Positions 1 through 5,274 of a stretch of DNA of 7,702 nucleotides are shown here, one piece after another. Origin of the DNA: a bacterium (GTDB taxonomy: Bacteria > Verrucomicrobiota > Verrucomicrobiae > Opitutales > Opitutaceae); NCBI GenBank assembly GCA_021780625.1, contig JAJXYI010000187.1, forward strand, positions 1 through 7,702, in the 5' to 3' direction. The notes beneath the pieces are model-generated. The model was given only the letters and a program-made list of their open reading frames with translations, searched no databases and was not told where the DNA came from. A program made the translations under genes and the position numbers. Positions within the stretch are counted from its first letter, which is position 1. Every line of letters starts with the position of its first letter.

Positions 1-522
1 GACCTTGTACACGTCGACTCCCGCCACCATTTCGGCGGGGATGTCCTGCAGCGCCACGCCGCGGGCGGTGCCGGTGAACACTTCGTAGCCGTTCACCGTG
101 GTTTCAATGTTGGGCAGGCCGCGGATCACCACCGAGCTCACCTCACCTTGGGCGCGCCCAACCTGGACGCCGGGCACGCGCTGAAGCGCCTCGGCCACGG
201 TGAAATCCGGAAACTTGCCGATGTCCTCGGCGACGATCGAATCCACGAATTCCGGGGAGTTGAGCTTGATCTCCTCGGCGCTGATCAAACTGGCGCGGAC
301 GCCGGTGACGACGTAGTTCGCCATCATGATCGGCTGGTCGGACGACTGGTCCGCCGCGGTGGCCGCGGGTTTTTCCGCGGGTTTTGAAGTGGTTTTTTCC
401 TGGGCTGCAAGTCGTTCATTTCCGGCTATCAGCGCCAACAAGAATGCGAGCAGAAAGGCTCCGGTGCGGTTGCGTGGGGCAACCGCAGGGCCGCGCGAGT
501 GGGCAACCATGTGTATGTTCAT
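1..522 (-). CDS. TonB-dependent receptor, N-terminal part (cut by window edge)
   Basis: This is the first 174 codons of an outer-membrane TonB-dependent receptor; the frame stays open to the left edge. Translating the minus strand from the ATG at 522 gives a positively charged N-terminus, a hydrophobic stretch (about residues 22-33, FLLAFLLALIAG) and a likely signal-peptidase site near LAA (38-40). A Lys/Pro/Ala-rich linker follows, then YVVTGVRAS (70-78), which may hold the TonB box, and a plug domain with EDIGKFPDFTVAEALQRVPGVQV (99-121), VIRGLPNIETTVNG (132-145) and VDVYKV at the edge. The 'EDIGK-P-VAEALQR-PGVQ' pattern is typical of the receptor group that takes up oligosaccharides in Caulobacter, Xanthomonas and similar bacteria. 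No carboxypeptidase-like N-terminal extension is seen. ATG at 510 (residue 5) is an alternative start. The substrate cannot be read from this part; proximity to rhamnose genes makes a rhamnose-containing glycan possible but unproven. Confidence 0.9.
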   Translation of the reverse strand, partial: MNIHMVAHSRGPAVAPRNRTGAFLLAFLLALIAGNERLAAQEKTTSKPAEKPAATAADQSSDQPIMMANYVVTGVRASLISAEEIKLNSPEFVDSIVAEDIGKFPDFTVAEALQRVPGVQVGRAQGEVSSVVIRGLPNIETTVNGYEVFTGTARGVALQDIPAEMVAGVDVYKV

Positions 523-529
523 CGAGTAG

Positions 530-540
530 GGGTTAGGGTT
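530..540 (-). promoter_or_regulatory. AACCCTAACCC leader motif before the TonB receptor start
   Basis: Read on the minus strand, AACCCTAACCC ends 7 nt before the ATG at 522, in the place where a Shine-Dalgarno sequence would be expected. No purine-rich ribosome binding site is visible there. The same 11-mer occurs before the dehydrogenase start at the other end of the window. Its function is unknown; it could be a translation-leader or regulatory element. Confidence 0.45.
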
Positions 541-686
541 GATCGGATCGAACCGGCGTCACACGAGGGCGATCCATCGACTAATGCGCCTTCTCCGCAC
601 AAAACCCGACACGAAGGCTGACAACTTTCGCGCCGCCTGCCCAGGGCTGGGTCGGGATCAGGGCTCCTCAAGGTGAGAAAGGTGGC

Positions 687-756
687 GAGGAGCGGGAGGC
701 GGGAAAAGAAGCGGGAATATAGAATTTAGAATTTAGGAGCTAGAATCTAGGAGGTG
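687..756 (+). repeat. Heptanucleotide repeat array, left copy
   Basis: Ten consecutive 7-bp units can be laid out without gaps: gaggagc, gggaggc, gggaaaa, gaagcgg, gaatata, gaattta, gaattta, ggagcta, gaatcta, ggaggtg. All units begin with G followed by a purine, and the 3' half is dominated by GAAT(T/C)TA-type units alternating with GGAG-type units. The period of 7 is not a multiple of 3, which argues against coding. The same unit types recur in opposite orientation at 899-954. Confidence 0.75.
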
Positions 757-795
757 CATCGGATCCTTTGCGCGTGGCGTGCAGACTATGCCCGA

Positions 796-818
796 TGGTT
801 TTCGGACTTCGAAAACCA
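796..818. other. Perfect 9-bp hairpin
   Basis: TGGTTTTCG (796-804) pairs perfectly with CGAAAACCA (810-818) across a 5-nt loop. It lies between the two facing heptamer arrays, downstream of the lutC stop. There is no T-run after it on either strand, so it is not a standard intrinsic terminator. It might still act as a 3'-end or RNA-stabilising structure for the lut transcript, or be the core of a small mobile repeat. Confidence 0.5.
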
Positions 819-830
819 AGAAACGGAATC

Positions 831-858
831 CCCGTTCGGCAGGCTCAGGGCCTTCGGG
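831..858. repeat. REP-like imperfect palindrome
   Basis: This 28-nt element opens with CCCG and closes with CGGG, and has an inner GGC/GCC pairing around GGCTCAGGGCC. The core TTCGGCAGGCTCAGGGC closely resembles the interspersed TTCGACAGGCTCAGGGC sequence that I recall as a common repetitive extragenic element in many bacterial genomes. No genome-wide copy count is possible here, so the assignment rests on resemblance and on its non-coding position. Confidence 0.4.
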
Positions 859-898
859 AGGTTTCGCACTTCTCAAAATCGCCTCACCGGTCGGAGGG

Positions 899-954
899 TC
901 CGCCCCAACTCCTAAATTCTAGATTCTCGCCTCCGGCTTCCCGCTCCTCGCTTC
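899..954 (-). repeat. Heptanucleotide repeat array, right copy (inverted)
   Basis: On the minus strand eight gap-free 7-bp units read GAAGCGA, GGAGCGG, GAAGCCG, GAGGCGA, GAATCTA, GAATTTA, GGAGTTG, GGGCGGA. Like the array at 687-756 it runs from GC-rich units into GAATCTA/GAATTTA units and then a GGAG unit, but it lies in the opposite orientation, so the two form an imperfect inverted repeat with about 140 nt between them. It begins about 20 nt after the lutC stop codon. Confidence 0.75.
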
Positions 955-973
955 TCCCCCCACTCTCCCCGTC

Positions 974-1588
974 TCAATCGAGCAACAGGGCGACCTGCAT
1001 GCCAGGACCGTGCACACCCTCGATGAGGATGCCCTCGACGTCCGCAGTTTTCGACGGACCGGTGACCCAGATGACGTTCGGGTCATCACCGAGCAGGGTG
1101 AGCGCCGATCCGAGGTCGGGGACGATCTGCGCATGGCGAATTGCCGCCACGTGCACCCACGGCGCAAGCGCAGCCAGGCGGCTCGCGGTGCCGCGGTCGC
1201 TGAGCACCAGCGTGCCGGTTTCCGCGATCGCGCCGTCGGCCACCGTGATGCCAAATTGATAGTCGTCCACCCGGCTGCGGTCGAACTCGGTCTCCACCGT
1301 GAACCCGGCCGGGAACGCCGCCTTCAGCGCGGGCCACAACGTCGGATCGCAGTAGCCGTGCCGCCAGCCCTTCGACTCAAGCAGCGCGACCAGCTCCGCG
1401 ACCGACGCGAGCGGCGTGCCGTTTACCGCGCGAAGCCGGGCGGAAAAGGCCTGCCACAGGTCCGCGCCCGAGGGCGCAACTGTCGACCGCGCACCGGCGG
1501 GATCCCACTCGGGCAATGGCGCACGTTTCGGAAGCGCCGCAAGCGCGTCGCGCACGCGGCCCAGGATAAGATCGCGCGAGCTGCTCAT
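974..1588 (-). CDS. lutC: L-lactate utilization protein LutC (LUD domain)
   Basis: This 204-residue protein is the third part of the LutABC system, which oxidises L-lactate to pyruvate in the cytoplasm. It consists almost entirely of a LUD domain. The recognisable block is GITVADGAIAETGTLVL (about 133-150), followed by an 'LAPWVHVAAI' segment (about 161-170) that matches the family's LxPxVHI/V pattern, and a C-terminal ADVEGILIEGVHGPG (about 182-196) found in LutC-type proteins. The length fits the family. The ATG at 1588 is chosen because it overlaps the lutB stop as ATGA and is preceded by a purine-rich GGGAAGGG (1595-1602, minus strand) 6 nt upstream. An open frame extends further upstream to 2317, but that portion lies over lutB in another frame and is not coding. 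LutC has no iron-sulfur cysteine motif, as expected. It is the last gene of the cluster. Confidence 0.93.
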   Translation of the reverse strand: MSSSRDLILGRVRDALAALPKRAPLPEWDPAGARSTVAPSGADLWQAFSARLRAVNGTPLASVAELVALLESKGWRHGYCDPTLWPALKAAFPAGFTVETEFDRSRVDDYQFGITVADGAIAETGTLVLSDRGTASRLAALAPWVHVAAIRHAQIVPDLGSALTLLGDDPNVIWVTGPSKTADVEGILIEGVHGPGMQVALLLD

Positions 1589-3000
1589 GACTTGCCCTTC
1601 CCTTCGCCCTTCGCGGGGCGGTGCTTCATCCAGGAACGAAACTCGCCGCCACGCCAGGTCGGAAGCGTGCGGGTGTCCGTCCAGGCCTTTGCGGCCGCCA
1701 TGGGAATCCAGTTCGCCGGCAGGAGGTTCATCAGCTTGCCCGCGCTCAACGCCGTCTTCCAGAGCACCGGCTTCGAGGCCATCACGGCCCATCCGCCCAA
1801 CGACGGCGTGCCGGCGGAGGCGAGCGGCGCATGCTCCCGCTTGCCCTTGTCGCGCAGGCGTAGCAGCAGGTCGGGAATCGGAATGTCGACGGGGCACACC
1901 TCGTTGCACGCGCCGCACAGCGACGAAGCCTTGGGCAGGTCCGCCTTCTCCGCGAACCGTTCGCCCGCGAGCAGGGGCGAGAGCACCGCGCCCACGGGTC
2001 CCGGATAGACGCTGCGGTAGGCGTGACCGCTCGCCTGGCGGTACACCGGGCAGACGTTCATGCACGCGCCGCAGCGGATGCAGCGCAGGATCTCGCGGCA
2101 TTCGCTTGCGAGCACCTCCGTGCGCTGGTTGTCGACAAAGATGACATGCATCTCCTCCGGGCCGTCCGGCTGCGCGGGGGACTTCGGTCCCGAGATGAAC
2201 TCCGTGTACACGGTCAGCTGCTGCGCCGTCGCGGAGCGCGCGAGCAGGTTGAGAAACAGGCCCAGGTCGCGGTCGCGCGGCACCACCTTCTCGATGCCGA
2301 TCAGCGCGATGTGGCACTTCGTCGCGGCGAGCGAGAAGCGCGAGTTGCCCTCGTTCGTCACGATCACCAGCCGTCCGCTCTCGGCGGATACGAAATTGGC
2401 GCCCGTGATGCCCACGTCCGCCTGGAGGAACTTCTTGCGCAGGAACGCCCGCGCCCGGCGCGTGATCGTGCCCGGGTCGTCGTTGTAGTCGCCCAGTCCC
2501 TCGCGCTCGAAGCTCTTTGCGATCTCGCGACGACTCTTGTGGATGATCGGGCGGACGATGTGGCTGGGATGATCGTGGTCGATCTGGACAATAAATTCGC
2601 CCAGGTCCGTCTCCAGCGACTCAATACCCCGGCTCCCGAGGTACTCCGCCAGACCGATCTCCTCGCTGACCATGGTCTTGGCCTTGACGATCTTCGTGGC
2701 GCCGCGGGCGGTCATGATGCCGTGCACCGTCGCGCAGGCCTCCTCGGCGGTGGCGGCCCAGTGGACCTGTGCGCCGTTCGCCTTCAGCTTCGCCTCGACC
2801 CGCGGGAGGTAGGTATCCAGGTTTTCCACCACGTGCTGCTTGATCCCGCCCGCGAGGCGGCGCAGAGCGTCGGGGTCGGCATAGTGGTCGTGCAGCAGCT
2901 TCTCGCGCTTTTCGTGCGTCGTCTTCGTGCCGAGATACACCGAGGCGCGCTTCTCGGAGGCGATGCGCTCGACGAACTGGTCGATGGGCTGGCGTGCCAT
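1585..3000 (-). CDS. lutB: L-lactate utilization iron-sulfur protein LutB
   Basis: The 471-residue product is the iron-sulfur LutB (LldF/YkgF-type) component of L-lactate oxidation. An N-terminal LUD domain spans about residues 60-270, with GITGANFVSAESGRLVIV (197-214) and NEGNSRF (217-222 region) as the typical block. A ferredoxin-like section follows: CIRCGACMNVCP gives C307, C310, C313 and C317 for one 4Fe-4S cluster, and LCGACNEVCPVDIP gives C362, C365 and C369 of a second. The second motif lacks a nearby fourth cysteine, which I believe is normal in this family. The C-terminal 90 residues match the family's tail domain, with conserved tryptophans. The ATG at 3000 lies 6 nt after the lutA stop; no clear Shine-Dalgarno sequence is visible, so translation is probably coupled to lutA. 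Its stop overlaps the lutC start by 4 nt. Confidence 0.95.
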   Translation of the reverse strand: MARQPIDQFVERIASEKRASVYLGTKTTHEKREKLLHDHYADPDALRRLAGGIKQHVVENLDTYLPRVEAKLKANGAQVHWAATAEEACATVHGIMTARGATKIVKAKTMVSEEIGLAEYLGSRGIESLETDLGEFIVQIDHDHPSHIVRPIIHKSRREIAKSFEREGLGDYNDDPGTITRRARAFLRKKFLQADVGITGANFVSAESGRLVIVTNEGNSRFSLAATKCHIALIGIEKVVPRDRDLGLFLNLLARSATAQQLTVYTEFISGPKSPAQPDGPEEMHVIFVDNQRTEVLASECREILRCIRCGACMNVCPVYRQASGHAYRSVYPGPVGAVLSPLLAGERFAEKADLPKASSLCGACNEVCPVDIPIPDLLLRLRDKGKREHAPLASAGTPSLGGWAVMASKPVLWKTALSAGKLMNLLPANWIPMAAAKAWTDTRTLPTWRGGEFRSWMKHRPAKGEGKGKS

Positions 3001-3006
3001 GGCGGT

Positions 3007-3774
3007 TCAGAGAAGGTTTCCGTTGCGCAGCGCGTCGCGCAGGACCTGCGCCACGTGGAGCGTGCGGATCGGCTGTCCGGCCTTTTCGGCCAGGCCGCCC
3101 ATGTGCATGAGGCAGCTCATGTCGACCGACACGAGCACGTCGGGCGAGGAGGCCCGGATATGCTCGAGCTTCAGCGTGCCCATCGCGGTGGACACGTGTG
3201 GGAAGCTCACCGCGAAGGTGCCGCCGAAGCCGCAGCATTGGTCGGCCTCGCCGAAGGGAACGACGGTCGCTCCGGCAATCGACGACAGCAGCGAGAAAGC
3301 CGCGGGGCCCGTCTCCGAGCCGCGACAGTGGCAGGAGCGGTGAAAGGCGATGCGGGAGTCGAAACGCCCAGGCCAGGTTTTTACTCCCAGGCCGTTGACG
3401 ATGAAATCGGCCAGTTCCCAGGTGCGGCGGCCTAGCTCGCGCACCTCACCCAGATCGGGCTCGTTCTCGAATTCCAGGGGCGCGCCGTGCGTGAGCATCG
3501 CGGCACAGGACCCCGAGGGGATGATCACGGGCAGGTCGCCCGCGAAGGTTTTCACGGTGTGCCGGACCACCTGGCGCGAAGCGGGCCAGTCCCCACCGTT
3601 GAAGGCGGGCTGTCCGCAGCAGGTCTGCCCTTCGGGAAATTCGACCACGCAGCCCAGGTGCTCGAGGACTTCGACCGTGGCGCGCGCCGCGTCCGCATAG
3701 AACGCATCGCACAGGCACGTCGCCATGAGCATGACGCGCCGGTCGGCCCGGGGAAGTAAGCGGTCGGAGGCCAT
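3007..3774 (-). CDS. lutA: L-lactate utilization cysteine-rich protein LutA
   Basis: This 255-residue protein is the LutA (LldE/YkgE-type) component, with two cysteine-rich CCG domains that in this superfamily bind iron-sulfur cofactors. The first domain has ATCLCDAFY (18-26), CCGQPAFN (52-59) and SGSC (87-90). The second has HRSCHCRG (145-152), CCGFGGTF (180-187) and DMSC (218-221). Length and motif order are standard. The start at 3774 overlaps the rhaA stop as TGATG, a typical coupling arrangement. Internal ATGs at residues 15 and 17 would give a protein beginning directly at the conserved MATCLCD segment, so the first 14 residues are less certain. The coupling ties lactate oxidation to rhamnose catabolism, where L-lactate can arise from L-lactaldehyde. 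A longer open frame extending upstream to 4482 is only a shadow over rhaA. Confidence 0.94.
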   Translation of the reverse strand: MASDRLLPRADRRVMLMATCLCDAFYADAARATVEVLEHLGCVVEFPEGQTCCGQPAFNGGDWPASRQVVRHTVKTFAGDLPVIIPSGSCAAMLTHGAPLEFENEPDLGEVRELGRRTWELADFIVNGLGVKTWPGRFDSRIAFHRSCHCRGSETGPAAFSLLSSIAGATVVPFGEADQCCGFGGTFAVSFPHVSTAMGTLKLEHIRASSPDVLVSVDMSCLMHMGGLAEKAGQPIRTLHVAQVLRDALRNGNLL

Positions 3775-5045
3775 CAGCGTTGGGACAACGTATCGCGTTC
3801 GTAGCGGCCGACGGAGGCCAGCCAATCGGCGCGCACCGGCACGTCGGCGCGCGCGCAGAGTTCGTCCCAAACCGCGCCCCACGGGAGGGCCTTCGCCTGT
3901 TCCATGAGCGCGAGGCGCTCGTGGCCGCGGCCGGCAGCCTCGGCGTCGCGCAGCGCCTTCGAAGGATCGAGCAGGCCGAGCAGAATCGCCTGGCGCGTGG
4001 CGCGAGCACCGATCACGTAGGCGGCAAGGCGGTTGATTGAGGCATCGAAGAAATCGAGGGCGACGAAGACCCGGTCCCAGGCCCCGCCGCGCGCGATCTC
4101 GAGGAAGAGCGAACGCACGGGATCGTCGAGCACGACGACGTGGTCGCTGTCCCAGCGCACGGGCCGGCTGGTATGGAGAAGGATGCGCGGGTGGAACTGC
4201 ATCAGCGCCGAGACCTTGTCGGCCACCGACTCCGTGGGGTGGTAGTGTCCCAGGTCGAGGCACAGCACGAGGCCGCGGCTCTGCGCGTAGCTTGAGTAGA
4301 ACTCCTGCGAACCCACGACGTATTCCTCGCTGCCCAGGCCGAAGAGCTTGCCCTCCACGGCGTCGACGCAGTGCTTCCGGCTCACGGTCTTGTCCGCGAA
4401 GATCGCGTCGAACGACTCCACCAGGCGCTCGCGCGGGGCCCAGCGGTCCGCCGGCACGTCCTTGGCGCCGTCGGGTATCCAATGATTGTGGACACAGGGC
4501 GTGTCCAGCTTCCGCGAGAAGTGTTCCGCGATGCGGCGGCAGGCCTTGCCGTGGTCGATCCAGAAGCGGCGCACCGATTTGTCGGCGGACGAGAGCGTGA
4601 AGCCCGAGGTCGCCTTCGGGTGCGCGAAATACGTCGGGTTGAAATCGAGACCGACCTGGCGCGACTTCGCCCAGGCAAGCCAGCGGGAGAAATGCTCCGG
4701 CTCCAGCGCGTCGCGATCGACCACCTTGGCGCCCGTCTCGGCGTAGAACGCGTGGAGGTTCAGACGGTGGCTGCCGGGAAGGAGCTTGAGCACCTGGTCG
4801 AGGTCGGCACGCATCTCGTCGCCGTTGCGTGCGCGTCCGGGATAGCCGCCCGTCGCCATGATGCCACCCGAGTCGAGTCCCTCCTTGGGAGTCTCCAGGC
4901 CGCGCACGTCGTCGGCCTGCCAGCAGTGCAGCGAGATCGGAATCGAGAGCGCCTTTTTGAGAGCGGCTTCAGTGTCGACGCCGTAATCGGCGTAGGCGGC
5001 CTGGGCGAGACGATAGGCGGCGGAGATGGATTTTTGGGAGGGCAT
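3774..5045 (-). CDS. rhaA: L-rhamnose isomerase
   Basis: This 423-residue cytoplasmic enzyme interconverts L-rhamnose and L-rhamnulose, the first step of rhamnose breakdown. It can be matched along its whole length, from memory, to the 419-residue E. coli RhaA: SLHCWQADDV (38-47), GLDFNPTYFAHP (132-143), VEGKLFG (230-236), CLDLGHYHPTE (262-272), LLHTSRPVRWDSDHVV (289-304) and ALDFFDASINR (329-339). The metal and active-site residues known for E. coli (E234, D267, H270, H294, D302, D304, D334) correspond to E231, D264, H267, H291, D299, D301 and D331 here, all with a constant offset of 3, so the enzyme should be active. The ATG at 5045 fits the family N-terminus, but its leader is unusual: a heptamer array reaches to 4 nt before the start and no Shine-Dalgarno sequence is present. 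The stop overlaps the lutA start by 1 nt. Confidence 0.97.
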   Translation of the reverse strand: MPSQKSISAAYRLAQAAYADYGVDTEAALKKALSIPISLHCWQADDVRGLETPKEGLDSGGIMATGGYPGRARNGDEMRADLDQVLKLLPGSHRLNLHAFYAETGAKVVDRDALEPEHFSRWLAWAKSRQVGLDFNPTYFAHPKATSGFTLSSADKSVRRFWIDHGKACRRIAEHFSRKLDTPCVHNHWIPDGAKDVPADRWAPRERLVESFDAIFADKTVSRKHCVDAVEGKLFGLGSEEYVVGSQEFYSSYAQSRGLVLCLDLGHYHPTESVADKVSALMQFHPRILLHTSRPVRWDSDHVVVLDDPVRSLFLEIARGGAWDRVFVALDFFDASINRLAAYVIGARATRQAILLGLLDPSKALRDAEAAGRGHERLALMEQAKALPWGAVWDELCARADVPVRADWLASVGRYERDTLSQR

Positions 5046-5049
5046 GGGC

Positions 5050-5227
5050 GGAGATCGGAGGACGGAGATCGGATGTCGGAAGGCAGAGGCCAGATATCAG
5101 ATGTCAGATGTCAGGTGTCAGATGTCGGAGGTCGGAGGGCCGAGGGAGTTTTTGGAGGCCGGGGCCGGAGGCAGAGGTCAGATGTCAGAGGTCAGATGTC
5201 GGATGTCGGATGTCGGATGTCGGAGGC
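5050..5227 (+). repeat. Heptanucleotide repeat array in the rhaB-rhaA gap
   Basis: Thirteen gap-free 7-bp units occupy 5050-5140 (ggagatc, ggaggac, ggagatc, ggatgtc, ggaaggc, agaggcc, agatatc, agatgtc, agatgtc, aggtgtc, agatgtc, ggaggtc, ggagggc). After an interruption containing a T-run (5141-5153), about eleven more follow at 5154-5227, two or three of them 6 bp long, including four ggatgtc/agatgtc units in a row at 5194-5221. The consensus is (A/G)GA(T/G)GTC. In the rha transcript (minus strand) the units read GACATCC/GACATCT, giving a C/U-rich leader that ends 4 nt before the rhaA ATG. A 7-bp period excludes a repeated peptide. Confidence 0.88.
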
Positions 5228-5252
5228 TGCTATTCTAACTGCTCAGTTCCGA

Positions 5253-5274
5253 CTTTCAGTTTTCAGCCTTTCAG
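5253..5274 (-). repeat. CTGAAAR repeats across the rhaB stop codon
   Basis: Three near-identical units (5253-5259, 5260-5266, 5268-5274) read CTGAAAG, CTGAAAA, CTGAAAG on the minus strand. The rhaB stop codon TGA (5273-5271) lies inside the first unit met by transcription. A second periodic motif therefore begins at the end of the gene, before the main heptamer array. Confidence 0.55.

Larger units (their letters stand above)
523..973. other. Intergenic region between lutC and the TonB receptor gene
   Basis: I find no credible protein-coding gene in these 451 nt. The part next to the receptor gene (523-680) should contain its promoter, but only a weak -35-like TTGTCA (619-624, minus strand) without a good -10 partner is visible. 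The part next to lutC (about 687-954) is made of two facing heptamer arrays, a 9-bp hairpin and a REP-like palindrome, described separately. No classical terminator (GC stem plus T-run) was found after lutC on the minus strand. Confidence 0.7.

Noticed and set aside
530..540. Telomere-like TTAGGG repeats indicating a replicon end or eukaryotic DNA
   Set aside because: Only two hexamer copies at each site, located just before bacterial start codons inside a normal gene context.
596..624. Sigma-70 promoter for the TonB receptor gene (TTGTCA at 619-624)
   Set aside because: The sequence at the expected -10 spacing (TGTGCG) is far from TATAAT; too weak to list as a feature.
687..756. Possible CRISPR array
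   Set aside because: Units are 7 bp, contiguous and degenerate, with no spacers of 30-40 bp and no cas genes.
796..818. Intrinsic terminator after lutC
   Set aside because: The stem is AT-rich in its middle, has no T-run on the minus strand, and lies more than 150 nt after the stop codon.
768..1259. Plus-strand open frame starting in the intergenic region
   Set aside because: It spans the REP-like element and one heptamer array and then runs antisense over lutC; the Pro/Ser/Arg-rich translation shows no domain.
2023..3435. Long plus-strand open frame over lutB and lutA
   Set aside because: Antisense to two clearly recognisable genes; its translation resembles no known family and has shadow-like composition.
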